Shown here: in pieces, positions 29,647 through 38,219 of the stretch
Numbering within the stretch: the stretch's first letter is position 1
Layout: the number at the start of each line of letters is the position of its first letter
Assembly: GCA_002919305.1 (NCBI GenBank)
Contig: PKFB01000023.1
Coordinates: forward strand, 62,001-126,000
Direction of reading: 5' to 3'
Source: Actinomycetales bacterium
Lineage (GTDB): Bacteria; Actinomycetota; Actinomycetes; Mycobacteriales; Micromonosporaceae
Length of the DNA stretch: 64,000 nucleotides
Program-made: the position numbers and the translations under genes
The notes under the pieces: generated by a model
Told to the model about the DNA's origin: nothing
What the model saw: only the letters and a program-made list of their open reading frames with translations
Databases searched by the model: none

Positions 29647-29844
29647 TCCGTACGATCCCTCCCCACCCCCACGCTGGCGGTGGGGCGCTGACAGCTTACG
29701 ACGCCACCAACGATGAATGAGAATGTAGGGCCCTAAAAGACGCCGTATCACGAGACGAGAGAACATACGACAAGACGACCGATACTCAAGCGCCAAGTGT
29801 CGGCCGTCCTGTCAATAGCGTCAAAATATCAGACCATTAAGGTC

Positions 29845-30084
29845 CTACCGCCTATTCAAGGCTTTCCCGCCTATCCAGGCCTTACTGCCCGCCGGCACGT
29901 CACGCTGGGAACAGGTGCTCCCGGTAATAGCGAGACGACGGTCGAGTAGTTGGTCGATCTGCTCCCACAGCAGCGCCTCGGCCACGTAGTCCCCCCGCAG
30001 GACGCGCAGGCGCGCGCTCAACTCATCTAACCGTCGGTCGACAGCGTGGATCCTGTCCGACGGCGTCATCTCTGATCGCCTCAT
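29845..30084 (-). CDS. Small hypothetical helical protein
   Basis: This 79-residue protein consists of a helical stretch (SDRIHAVDRRLDELSARLR) with regular charge spacing that could pair as a coiled coil, followed by a short basic tail. The third in-frame ATG (30084) is chosen because GGGAGG lies seven bases upstream. I recognise no family. Confidence 0.55.
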   Translation of the reverse strand: MRRSEMTPSDRIHAVDRRLDELSARLRVLRGDYVAEALLWEQIDQLLDRRLAITGSTCSQRDVPAGSKAWIGGKALNRR

Positions 30085-30479
30085 CGGAGCACCTCCCATC
30101 GTCATGCCCTCGTGCTACCCGCTGACGGCAGCGCTACGCACATACGCGGGGGTGCCGCCTCCAACGTCGATGGGAGTGAACACAGCATTCTTTTCGCTCT
30201 TTGAAGCACGTTCGAGGATTCACGCGTTACAGATCGCGATATCACTCCGCGACGCACCCTCAGGGCGTCGCCACTGACGAACACCCCAATGCCGATTCCC
30301 ATATATAAGGACAATCGGGAGATGAATCTTGTTGCCGGGCCACCTACCACAAGACCCCAAGAAGCCGCACGATTCGCCCGGAATGCCCGACCCCGCCCAC
30401 GTCATACCCTTACCGGACGCCTACACTCGCGCAAGATCCATCTGACGTCCGACCGTGGCAGGTAAGGAGACTCTCCGCC
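30085..30479. other. Intergenic region, nothing specific seen
   Basis: This 395-base gap lies between the small helical gene and the methyltransferase gene and must carry the two divergent promoters. An AT-rich patch (ATATATAAGG near 30300) stands out from the local GC content. I see no hairpin, repeat or convincing coding frame. Confidence 0.4.
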
Positions 30480-31670
30480 GTGACCGCATGGCAGGCTCGC
30501 GCCAGGACCCTCGCCGATCAGTTGAAAAACTCAGGGGTGGTGACCGACCCCGCGTGGTATGAGGCGTTCACGGCCACCCCCCGCCACCTATTCGTTCCCC
30601 GTTTTTACGCACTGGACGCCTATAACCTGCCCAGCCGGCTGGTCGACGGTGAGGACCCTGCTCAACACGAGGAGTGGCTCGACGCCCTGTACGCCGATCA
30701 GCCTCTGGTCACTCAATTCACGGTGGCGGGCGTCGACGAGGACGGAGTCGAGGTCCGGGTGCCGACCAGCACCGCCTCCATGCCGAGTGTGCTCGCGGTG
30801 ATGCTGGACCGGCTCGATCTGCGAGACGGCCACCGGGTCCTGGAGATCGGAACCGGGAGCGGCTACAACGCCGCGCTGTTGTGTCAACGTGTGGGCTCTG
30901 AGAATGTGGTCAGCGTCGACATCGATCCTGATCTGGTCGCCGAAGCCGCCCGACGCCTGAAGGCGGCCGGCCACCATCCACAACTGGTGGCCGGGGACGG
31001 CGCCGCCGGGGTCCCCGACGCCGCCCCGTTCGACCGCATCATCGCCACCTGCGGAGTGCGTCACATCCCCCCGGCGTGGATCGAGCAGCTCGCTCCCGGC
31101 GGGCGGATTGTCACCCCACTGACGGGAACCACCGCTGGGGCCCTGGCCATCCTGGACCTGTACGCGCCGGGAGAGGTGCGCGGCCACCTCGACCGTCGGG
31201 CCCTCCACGCGGTACTGCTCCGGGAGGGGATCGACGGTGTGCCGCGAGATAGCCGATTCCTGACCCCGTCGCCTCCCGCCGTCACCGGCGTCGGCTTTCG
31301 CTCCCTGACCAGTGTGGATCCCCGCCTGGTCTCCGCCCCCGCCTTCTCGCTGTGGCTGGAGCTGCATCTGCGCGACACCCACCTGTCTCACACCGTCGAC
31401 GACTCCGGCGAACCCGACTGCCTTGTGCTGTTCTCCCAGGAGGACAGCGCGTACGTGCGCTACGAGCCGGTCGCGGAGGGCACCTGGGCGGTGACCCAGT
31501 ACGGCCGTCGACGGTTGTGGGACACCGTGGAGGCCGCCTGGCGCTCCTGGCGGCGACACGGCCGGCCCGGACGGGAGCGGCTCGGAGTCACCGCCGGCAC
31601 CGGCCCCGGGGAGCAGTACGTGTGGCTCGACGCCCCGGACAGCGCCGTCACCTGGCCCCTTCCGCTGTGA
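30480..31670 (+). CDS. PCMT-like (protein-L-isoaspartate) methyltransferase
   Basis: This 396-residue protein has a class-I SAM-binding domain in its N-terminal half: LEIGTGSGYNAALL (about 121-134), VSVDIDP, VAGDGAAG and FDRIIATCGV, all in the pattern of protein-L-isoaspartate O-methyltransferases. The first ~90 residues (PRHLFVPRFYALDAYN) also fit. A C-terminal domain of about 170 residues is typical of the longer actinobacterial members. Such proteins act in repair or in modification of ribosomal peptides, where they pair with ATP-grasp ligases; no ligase or precursor gene is adjacent. AAGGAG precedes the GTG. Confidence 0.9.
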   Translation: MTAWQARARTLADQLKNSGVVTDPAWYEAFTATPRHLFVPRFYALDAYNLPSRLVDGEDPAQHEEWLDALYADQPLVTQFTVAGVDEDGVEVRVPTSTASMPSVLAVMLDRLDLRDGHRVLEIGTGSGYNAALLCQRVGSENVVSVDIDPDLVAEAARRLKAAGHHPQLVAGDGAAGVPDAAPFDRIIATCGVRHIPPAWIEQLAPGGRIVTPLTGTTAGALAILDLYAPGEVRGHLDRRALHAVLLREGIDGVPRDSRFLTPSPPAVTGVGFRSLTSVDPRLVSAPAFSLWLELHLRDTHLSHTVDDSGEPDCLVLFSQEDSAYVRYEPVAEGTWAVTQYGRRRLWDTVEAAWRSWRRHGRPGRERLGVTAGTGPGEQYVWLDAPDSAVTWPLPL

Positions 31671-31693
31671 CGGCCGCGCCCTCACGCAGGCGG

Positions 31694-31735
31694 GGTACGC
31701 GGCCGTGCCGGTCAGCTCCGCCGCGGCCGCGTACC
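31694..31735. terminator. Hairpin between convergent methyltransferase and GH43 genes
   Basis: A perfect 12-bp stem (31694-31705 with 31724-31735) lies between the two convergent stops and can serve both directions. The loop is 18 bases. Confidence 0.65.
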
Positions 31736-31760
31736 GCTCCTCGTCGTGCGCGGTGACCGG

Positions 31761-33350
31761 TCACGCCGGCGTGTGGTCCTGTCCTTGGTACTCGAACCAG
31801 TCGAAGTCGGCGACGCTGTCGCTCGGGGAGCCCGTGCTGGTCGCGTACATGCCCACATAGACCCCGGTGAAGCCACCGGCGACCGACGGACTGAGGAACC
31901 GGGTGTCCACCTCCGGACCGATCCGGTGCCACCGCTCAGGTTCGACGGCGTAGGACAGCGCAAGGTGCTGCCCTCGTGCCTCGGCTGCCAGCAGGATCCG
32001 CGACGGGGCGTCAGGCGGCAACACCTGCTCGGCTATGGTCTCCTCCACCCCGTGCGCGCGCCGGGTCAGGCGCAGCGTCCGCCCCGTGGTATCCGCCCCG
32101 GCTCCGATCAGCAGACACAGGTGGAAGTCGCTGTTGTACAGCAGCGCTAACCCCGCGTACTCCCCCGGCTTGGCGGGGGTGAAGTCGACGGCAAGACGCG
32201 CGGTGAAGGAAGGGTGTTGTTGACGGCGTCCCACGAAACTGGGGGTGGCCCAGTCCGCCAAGGTCCACGGCTGCACCCGTAGCCGAAGATGCCCCGGGCG
32301 TTCCTGGAGCGACCAGAACGGCTCGTCAGGGGTACGCAGCATGTTCCACTGCGGGGCCAGGACCGGGGCGTCGAAGTGGTCGCAGGCGGGTTGGGTCGGC
32401 CACGGGGACGGGGGCAGATCGGGGAACGGGTAGTGGTGCTGGACCTGACCGATCCCGGGACTGACCACCGGCCAGCCCTCCTCCCAGGTCACCGGCGCCA
32501 GGAACGTCTCCCGCCCCAGGTTGTAGAAGTAACCGCCGTACGGGCGCATCGCCAGCAACACCATCCACCACTCGCCCGTCTGGGTCTGGATCAGGTCTCC
32601 GTGCCCGGTTCCCACGATCGGGTGTTCCCGGCCTAAATGCCGGTGGGTCAGCACCGGGTTGCGGGGGTTTCCCTGGTAGGGGCCGGTGACCGTGTCGGCG
32701 CGGTGAACGGTGACCGCGTGATCGTGACCGGTGCCGCCTTCGGCGATCACCAGGTAGTACTGCCCGTCCACTTTGTACACATGAGGCCCTTCGGCCCAGA
32801 TGGCGCCACGTAAGGCACCGCTGGTGAGCACGAACGTCTCCCCGACCAGGCGCATGGTGTCCAGATCCAGCTCACGCATCCAGATCTCGGTGTGCCCCTC
32901 GTACTCGGGCTCGGCGGCGGGGCGGCTCCCGGTGAACCAGACCCGCCCATCGTCGTCGAAAAACAACGAAGGGTCGAACCCAGGGGCGTCTTCCAGGTAG
33001 TGGGGCGACGACCAGGGGCCGGCCGGGTCGGTGGCGGTGACCACGAAATTCCCGGACCGGGAGGTACCGTCCACCAGGGTGCACACCACGTAGAACGTCC
33101 CGTCGTGATAGCGGATGGTGGGCGCGTACAACCCACCGGAGGGCCGGATGCCCTGCAGCGGTAACTGCTCCGGCCGGTCCAGCACGTACCCCAGCGGCCG
33201 CCAGTGCACCAGATCCCGGCTGTGGTGAATCGGCAGTCCCGGAAAGTATTCGAAAGTCGAGTTCACCAGGTAGTAGTCCTCACCGACCCGGCAGACCGAA
33301 GGGTCGGGGTAGAAGCCCGGCAAGACCGGGTTGCGGAATCGTCGCGTCAC
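31761..33350 (-). CDS. Beta-xylosidase, GH43 (XynB-like)
   Basis: This 529-residue cytoplasmic enzyme has the five-bladed GH43 propeller (1-315) and the C-terminal beta-sandwich (about 325-525) seen in GH43 beta-xylosidases. The three catalytic acids are D16 (base, FYPDPS), D126 (pKa modulator, GFDPSLF) and E187 (acid, WAEGPH). The NSTFEYFPGLPIHHSRDL segment is typical of the xylosidase subgroup. It should release xylose from imported xylo-oligosaccharides. AGGTG lies close to the GTG start. The gene is divergent to a LacI repressor, with about 130 bases containing operator-like motifs between them. Confidence 0.95.
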   Translation of the reverse strand: MTRRFRNPVLPGFYPDPSVCRVGEDYYLVNSTFEYFPGLPIHHSRDLVHWRPLGYVLDRPEQLPLQGIRPSGGLYAPTIRYHDGTFYVVCTLVDGTSRSGNFVVTATDPAGPWSSPHYLEDAPGFDPSLFFDDDGRVWFTGSRPAAEPEYEGHTEIWMRELDLDTMRLVGETFVLTSGALRGAIWAEGPHVYKVDGQYYLVIAEGGTGHDHAVTVHRADTVTGPYQGNPRNPVLTHRHLGREHPIVGTGHGDLIQTQTGEWWMVLLAMRPYGGYFYNLGRETFLAPVTWEEGWPVVSPGIGQVQHHYPFPDLPPSPWPTQPACDHFDAPVLAPQWNMLRTPDEPFWSLQERPGHLRLRVQPWTLADWATPSFVGRRQQHPSFTARLAVDFTPAKPGEYAGLALLYNSDFHLCLLIGAGADTTGRTLRLTRRAHGVEETIAEQVLPPDAPSRILLAAEARGQHLALSYAVEPERWHRIGPEVDTRFLSPSVAGGFTGVYVGMYATSTGSPSDSVADFDWFEYQGQDHTPA

Positions 33351-33393
33351 CGATTCACCTCACCACATCCGTCGTTGCGGTAGCCGACCGAAC

Positions 33394-33460
33394 GCCGACA
33401 GTAAGACTCGCCACTGTCGGCACGTGATGTATCGAAACCGACAGCCATGATCCTCGAAAC
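33394..33460. promoter_or_regulatory. Divergent operator region, GH43 / lacI
   Basis: Three copies of CCGACAG or its complement occur at 33395-33401, 33414-33420 and 33438-33444, the first two forming an 8-bp inverted repeat. Overlapping these, TATCGAAACC (33429 onward) and CCTCGAAACT (33452 onward) carry the TCGAAAC half-site found in the palindrome at 11648. TACACT at 33468-33473 is a likely -10 box for lacI. All are inferences from pattern. Confidence 0.5.
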
Positions 33461-33479
33461 TGCCACGTACACTCCGCAC

Positions 33480-34541
33480 ATGACCCGTGCGACTGAGGAT
33501 GGCGATGGGACGTACCGGTCCCGGAACCGGGAGTCCGGTGCGGTCACGATCGCGCGGATCGCCGCCGAGGCCGGTGTGTCGGTCCCGACCGTCTCCAAGG
33601 TGGTCAACGGCCGGGCCGATGTCGCCCAACACACCCGGGAACGGGTCGAGGCGCTGATCCGCAAATACGGCTACCAACGACCCGGTGATCAGCGCACCAG
33701 CCGCGCGCAGTTGCTGGAACTGGTGTTCCACGAACTGGAGAGCGCCTGGGCGGTGGAGATCATTCGTGGGGTGGAGCAGGTGGCCCGGGAACGCGGGATG
33801 GCGGTGGTGCTCTCCGAACTGGAGGGGCGCCGCACCCCCGGCCGCGGTTGGATCGAAAGCGTCCTGTCCCGCCGACCGGCCGGTGTCATCGCCGTGTTCT
33901 CCGACTTCAGCCCAGAACAACAAAGCCAGCTGCGTTCCCGGGGAATCCCGCTGGTGGTGGTTGATCCCGCCGGCGACCCCGGCCCGGACGTGCCCTCCAT
34001 CGGAGCCACCAACTGGGGCGGCGGCCTGACCGCGACCCGGCATCTGCTGGAGTTGGGGCACCGGCGAGTGGCGGTGATCGGGGGACCGGAGAAGGTGCTC
34101 TGCAGCCGGGCCCGGGTGGACGGGTACCGGGCCGCCCTGGAGACCGCAGGCCTGCCGGTGGATCCCGCCCTGGTACGCCACGGCGACTTCCACGTGGAGT
34201 CCGGCTACCAGCACGCGGTGGAGCTGCTACGCCTGGAAGACCGCCCCACCGCGGTGTTCGCCGGGAGCGACCTGCAGGCGCTGGGGGTGTACGAGGCGGC
34301 TCGGCAGGCGGGTCTGCGCATCCCCGATGACCTGAGCGTCGTGGGCTTTGACGATCTGCCAGTGGCCCGGTGGGTAGGCCCTCCCCTGACCACGGTGCGC
34401 CAACCGCTGCAGGAGATGGCGGTGGCGGGAGCACGGCTGGTGCTTGACCTATCCTCCCTCACGCCGCAATCCCGGCCCACCCGGATGGAGTTGGCCACCA
34501 CCCTGGTGGTTCGGCAGAGCACGGCGCCACCGCCATCCTGA
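33480..34541 (+). CDS. LacI family transcriptional repressor, probable GH43 regulator
   Basis: This 353-residue regulator has its helix-turn-helix at about 22-46 (TIARIAAEAGVSVPTVSKVVNG) and an effector domain with GATNWGGGLTATRHL, VIGGPEKV and VGFDDLP. It is closely related to the repressor at 12023 and probably a paralogue. The start is unclear: ATG 33447 or ATG 33480. I favour 33480, because a TACACT -10-like box lies six bases upstream and no ribosome binding site exists, which fits a leaderless transcript. The operator half-sites then overlap the promoter, giving autoregulation as well as control of the divergent GH43 gene. Confidence 0.93.
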   Translation: MTRATEDGDGTYRSRNRESGAVTIARIAAEAGVSVPTVSKVVNGRADVAQHTRERVEALIRKYGYQRPGDQRTSRAQLLELVFHELESAWAVEIIRGVEQVARERGMAVVLSELEGRRTPGRGWIESVLSRRPAGVIAVFSDFSPEQQSQLRSRGIPLVVVDPAGDPGPDVPSIGATNWGGGLTATRHLLELGHRRVAVIGGPEKVLCSRARVDGYRAALETAGLPVDPALVRHGDFHVESGYQHAVELLRLEDRPTAVFAGSDLQALGVYEAARQAGLRIPDDLSVVGFDDLPVARWVGPPLTTVRQPLQEMAVAGARLVLDLSSLTPQSRPTRMELATTLVVRQSTAPPPS

Positions 34542-34563
34542 CCTGCGCTGCAGGCTGGATTGG

Positions 34564-34590
34564 ACGCCCAAGCACACGGTGCGTGGGCGT
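34564..34590. terminator. Hairpin between convergent lacI and lipoprotein genes
   Basis: A 7-bp stem (34564-34570 with 34584-34590) continues after one mismatch into a 4-bp GCAC/GTGC helix with a 3-base loop. It sits between two convergent stops. Confidence 0.6.
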
Positions 34591-34596
34591 ACCGGC

Positions 34597-35403
34597 TCAC
34601 GGGGTACCAGTCACCGCCGGAGAGGCCGCCACCGGTTGCACAAAACCGACGAACCGGTAAAGCTCCTCGGGCGCTTCGACCACCGATTCGGCAGCTGGCT
34701 CGATGACGGTGACCGGCTCTCCGAAGTTGGTCAGGGTCAGGTTCACCTCGGGCAGCAGCCCTGCCCACACCACCGGCACCTGAAGGGTCAGCGCCGTCAG
34801 CCGTTCGTTATCGACCTGGGCAGTGAAGGGAATCTCGGCGGTACCCTCGCTGCCCAGCATCCCTTCCAGCCAACGCCGGGCTTCACTGTCGGGCAGCCGA
34901 CCCAACGCGGTACGCGTGTCAATGACACCCTGGTACTCACCGGCCGTGACCTCCTCGGCGTAGGTCACCCCGGCGAGCAGACCGATGTAGGCCTCCGGGT
35001 ACCCCAGCGCGACCAGGTCTGGGGTTGGCAGCCGTGTCAGGTCCACGTGCATGAACCGTCCCTGCTCCACCGACGGAAGGCCGGAGATGTACAGATCCTC
35101 CGCTCCGATCAGCCGCAGTGACGCGTCCTGACCGAAGATGGTCACCTCCGCGGTGGTGCCGACCTGTGGATCAACCTCCCCCGATATGGTCACCACACCG
35201 GCGTCGACATTGAACCGGTGCGGAAAGTGCTGGGTGTTCCCGGCGGCCTCGATCAGGCTCTGCAAGTCGCCTTGAGATGCCAGTGACGCGGATGCCGGCG
35301 GAGCGGACCGACTGAAGTCGAAAGCATCCGCTGAACCACACCCGGCGGCGGCTAGCAGCGCCGCCATCCCCACGGCGACGAGGGAGTCATGGCTGGAACG
35401 CAT
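34597..35403 (-). CDS. Lipoprotein, LppX/LprG-like
   Basis: This 268-residue lipoprotein has a signal peptide ending in the lipobox AAGC with C22. The mature part has alternating beta-strand patterns and resembles the LppX/LprAFG fold family of actinobacterial lipid-carrier lipoproteins (for example VTISGEVDPQVGTTAEVTIFG, then LYISGLPSVEQGRFMHVDL). That assignment is by general look and not firm. The ATG at 35403 has GGGAGG five bases upstream and is preferred over a GTG six bases earlier. It is a single gene. Confidence 0.75.
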   Translation of the reverse strand: MRSSHDSLVAVGMAALLAAAGCGSADAFDFSRSAPPASASLASQGDLQSLIEAAGNTQHFPHRFNVDAGVVTISGEVDPQVGTTAEVTIFGQDASLRLIGAEDLYISGLPSVEQGRFMHVDLTRLPTPDLVALGYPEAYIGLLAGVTYAEEVTAGEYQGVIDTRTALGRLPDSEARRWLEGMLGSEGTAEIPFTAQVDNERLTALTLQVPVVWAGLLPEVNLTLTNFGEPVTVIEPAAESVVEAPEELYRFVGFVQPVAASPAVTGTP

Positions 35404-35599
35404 GTGCACCTCCCATCCTCGAACGGCCCGCAGGTACCCGCCATGACCCGTCTGTCAAACCCCGCCTACCGTGGGTGATCGCACCCCGTCTGTGAAGACC
35501 AACCCACGTCCTCTGGCCGCCGCGGCGCCGCAGGGAGGTGCCCAGCCCCGAAGCGTCACCGAAAATTCTTCGAATTGTTAGCGGAGGGATTTGGAGAGA

Positions 35600-36115
35600 T
35601 TACTTTTCAGCGCAGCGGAAAGTCGGATTCGTCGCGGTTGGACGACGCCGATACACATACCAGGACAACACCAGATAACGACCGATACCCGCCGCGGCCA
35701 TCGCCACCACCAAGACGATCTGCTCCACCAGAAAACTAGGCTGGGGGTCGAGTTCGTAGAGCGCCATCACCGCGCCCGTGGTCACCAGCCAACTGGCGAA
35801 CGCCGTCGCCCCGGCCTGCACATGCCGGATCAGGCCACTCGGGCCGCTACGAAATGTCCATCGGCTGTGTAACTCGTTAGCCAGCAGTGTGGTCGTCACC
35901 GCCGCGATCGCCGTGGTAACCGGAATAGGCAGATAGAGCACGAGGACCGCGTACATCACATTGAACAGTGCCGTGGTACTGCCGCCTACCACGACGAACC
36001 GACTGAACGGCGCCAGTACCCCCCATACCCGGCGCACCCATGACTGCTTCACTCGCTGCGACCCCGCCCGGTTTTCGGTCAGAGATTCCGACCCGTCAAA
36101 CGTGATTCCTTCCAC
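35600..36115 (-). CDS. GtrA family membrane protein
   Basis: This 171-residue protein has four membrane spans (about 40-60, 65-85, 105-125, 130-150) and the GtrA signature FSRFVVVGGSTTALFNVMYAV followed by NELHSRWTF. GtrA proteins help flip or transfer polyprenyl-linked sugars for cell-wall or surface glycans. No glycosyltransferase gene is adjacent. The GTG start lacks a clear ribosome binding site, and the first ~25 residues are polar and may be shorter in reality. Confidence 0.88.
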   Translation of the reverse strand: MEGITFDGSESLTENRAGSQRVKQSWVRRVWGVLAPFSRFVVVGGSTTALFNVMYAVLVLYLPIPVTTAIAAVTTTLLANELHSRWTFRSGPSGLIRHVQAGATAFASWLVTTGAVMALYELDPQPSFLVEQIVLVVAMAAAGIGRYLVLSWYVYRRRPTATNPTFRCAEK

Positions 36116-36254
36116 CGCGATTCCAGCCGGAGGGATTCCCGGGCTCCTCCGTCCAGAACCGCAGAGTACCGCGCGGCGTCACCAGCGTAACCGTGATTTA
36201 CCTCTGAGTTTCTCCTCCTCAATGAGGACCGGCATATCCTTCTCCAAGCCGAAC

Positions 36255-36280
36255 AGGTCCCCCGATGAATCGGGGGACCT
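36255..36280 (-). terminator. Hairpin terminator after the LLM oxidoreductase
   Basis: A perfect 11-bp stem with TGAA tetraloop starts 14 bases past the oxidoreductase stop. A second palindrome, 18 bp long (36287-36304), overlaps that stop codon. Confidence 0.72.
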
Positions 36281-36293
36281 ACCATGTCGCCCC

Positions 36294-37190
36294 TTAAGGG
36301 GCGAGAGCCTCCATCACCTCTTCGGCGTACCGCAGCGACGCGGCAGGGTCAGCGTCGATAGCGGCCACACGCGGATCGAAATTGAGGTCATAGAACAACT
36401 CAGTGACCCCTTGCGCCGCCAGTACCGGCAGATCCTGACGAATCTGTTCGAGCGAACCGGTCAGTGGGCGGCGCTCCTCTCCGCCTGGCTCTCCGACCCG
36501 CACCACACCGCGGCACACGAACCGAAGGGTGGCCGGATCCCTGCCCGCTTCCCGGGCCGCCGCGCGGACCACCTCAATGGCCTCCCCGATCCGGGTCAGA
36601 TCAGCGGTGCTGGAACTGACCCAGCCATCGGCTAACCGGCCGGCCCGCTTAAGCGCACGCTCAGCGCTGCCTCCCAGCAGCAGCGGCGGGTGCGGACGCT
36701 GAATGGGCTTGGGCTCCAGTCGGGCAGGCGGCACCCGATAAAACTCCCCATCGAAGTGGGCCACATCCTGTGTCCACAAGGCCCGCAGCACCTTGAGGTA
36801 CTCCTCGGCACGCTTCCCGCGTTGCTGATAGGGCACTCCGGATGCCGCGTACTCTTCGATCTGCCACCCCAATCCCAACCCCAGATCAAGCCGTCCCCCA
36901 CTGACCTGATCGAGGGTGGCCGTCTGTTTAGCCAGCAATGCGGGGGAGAAAAACGGCATGTTGAGCACGGCCACCCCCAACCGCACGCGGCTGGTCTGTC
37001 CGGCCAGATACGCCAGCGTCACCACCGGGTCAGCCGCGTTTCGGTACGCGGGAGTGGCCTCAGTGGTGAGAAGCCGCTGGAGCGTCCACAACGAGTGGTA
37101 ACCCAAACGCTCCGCGCGCCGCGCCACCGCCACCTGATTAGCGGGAGTGGCCCAGGCGCCCATTGTCGGTACCGCGAACCCGATCTTCAC
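36294..37190 (-). CDS. LLM-class F420-dependent oxidoreductase
   Basis: This 298-residue protein belongs to the luciferase-like monooxygenase family: GFAVPTMGAWATP at the start, HSLWTLQR, SRVRLGVAVLNMPFFSP, GGRLDLGLGLGW and GGSAERALKRAGRLADGW. In actinobacteria such enzymes usually use coenzyme F420 to reduce or oxidise small molecules; the substrate is unknown. The GTG start is preceded by AAGGTGAGGGC, which forms the edge of the 38-bp palindrome at 37196-37233. That position could link the palindrome to control of this gene. Confidence 0.9.
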   Translation of the reverse strand: MKIGFAVPTMGAWATPANQVAVARRAERLGYHSLWTLQRLLTTEATPAYRNAADPVVTLAYLAGQTSRVRLGVAVLNMPFFSPALLAKQTATLDQVSGGRLDLGLGLGWQIEEYAASGVPYQQRGKRAEEYLKVLRALWTQDVAHFDGEFYRVPPARLEPKPIQRPHPPLLLGGSAERALKRAGRLADGWVSSSTADLTRIGEAIEVVRAAAREAGRDPATLRFVCRGVVRVGEPGGEERRPLTGSLEQIRQDLPVLAAQGVTELFYDLNFDPRVAAIDADPAASLRYAEEVMEALAP

Positions 37191-37195
37191 GCCCT

Positions 37196-37233
37196 CACCT
37201 TCTCATGGCGGCGGCCGCCGCCATGAGAAGGTG
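37196..37233. repeat. Perfect 38-bp palindrome
   Basis: Both arms of 19 bases pair with no loop and no mismatch, with centre GGCGGCGGCCGCCGCC. It lies between the LLM oxidoreductase start and the stop of the upstream hypothetical gene. It may be an attenuating hairpin, a terminator or an operator. Confidence 0.85.
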
Positions 37234-37283
37234 CGCGGAAAACTCGCAGGAGACTCACCGTCGGTCCGCGACGCGGATACCGG

Positions 37284-37919
37284 TTAGGCCGCTGCGGCGG
37301 CGTTCCAGACCGCGGCGAACGCGGCCGCCTCCCCCTCCAGCCACCGCGTCAGGTGCTGCGTCTTGACCGACGGCTCGGGGCGGTGTATCTGGCCGTGACG
37401 CAGATCGACCAGGACCGCAGTGGCGTCCGGCAGGACAGCGGGCATGTACCGCTCCATCAGGTGCAGCGTGGCCAACACCGCCTCCCGACCGAGCGGTTCA
37501 GGATCGAAGCACAGCCGGACCGCCTCGAGGCGACCATCGGGGCGTCGCAGGCCGAGCTGTGGGTTGATCTTCACCGGAAGGCCACCGATCGTACCGATCA
37601 CCTCACGTGGGCGTACCCGCGTACTGCCCACGATGGACTCCAGGTAGTTCAACGCTCCGGGTAAAAGCGCCTGGTACAACGGCCGCCAGCGCGGTGCGAC
37701 GGCTCCGACGGCCGCCGTCAGATGGGTTCCCGGTGTACCGGCGTCGATGTCTGCTTTCAACGCCTTGATGAAACGACCGTGCGGGTTGAACCCGGCACGG
37801 GCAGCGCGACGCTGCCGCAGCTCAAAGACGTACGCCGCCTTAGCAGGGCCGGTGCGGTCGACATAGCGGGTGAAGGTGAGCAGAGTGGCGTAGGGGGCGG
37901 GCAGTGCAGTGTCGGGCAT
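37284..37919 (-). CDS. Hypothetical protein
   Basis: This 211-residue soluble protein has a mixed fold and no motif I recognise. It contains a regular central part (PREVIGTIGGLPVKINPQLG) and an Ala-rich C-terminus. The ATG at 37919 is preferred over a GTG 18 bases upstream because GGAAGGGAG sits seven bases before it. The gene lies upstream of the F420-type oxidoreductase with the 38-bp palindrome between them. Confidence 0.72.
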   Translation of the reverse strand: MPDTALPAPYATLLTFTRYVDRTGPAKAAYVFELRQRRAARAGFNPHGRFIKALKADIDAGTPGTHLTAAVGAVAPRWRPLYQALLPGALNYLESIVGSTRVRPREVIGTIGGLPVKINPQLGLRRPDGRLEAVRLCFDPEPLGREAVLATLHLMERYMPAVLPDATAVLVDLRHGQIHRPEPSVKTQHLTRWLEGEAAAFAAVWNAAAAA

Positions 37920-38219
37920 GGAAGTGCTCCCTTCCACCGGGATACGCGCTGGTCAGAGCCCGGTGATGACACCGTATTCGAACATTTATTCTACCTCACA
38001 TACCCGACAATCTTGAGGCTTTATAGCCTTTATGTCCGTTATTCTGATACGCTTTTTCCCTTTCTTTTCGACCGTGTCGGCTCTCTGACAATTCCCCGGT
38101 TTCAGCTCCGCGTGGCGTCCGTCATGCCCCGATCAATCGGGTACGGCCTCGCCTTGGGTGACCGACAGACGCCACGCGGGGTGAATATTTAAAGGGATGT
38201 GACAGCGGACCGCCCCGCC
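37920..38219. other. AT-rich intergenic region
   Basis: This 300-base gap is markedly less GC-rich than its surroundings around 37975-38090 (for example TTTATAGCCTTTATG). It should carry the promoter of the hypothetical gene. I see no hairpin or credible small ORF. Confidence 0.4.

Noticed and set aside
30480..31670. Graspetide (ATP-grasp/PCMT) cluster
   Set aside because: The methyltransferase has no adjacent ATP-grasp ligase or precursor peptide gene.
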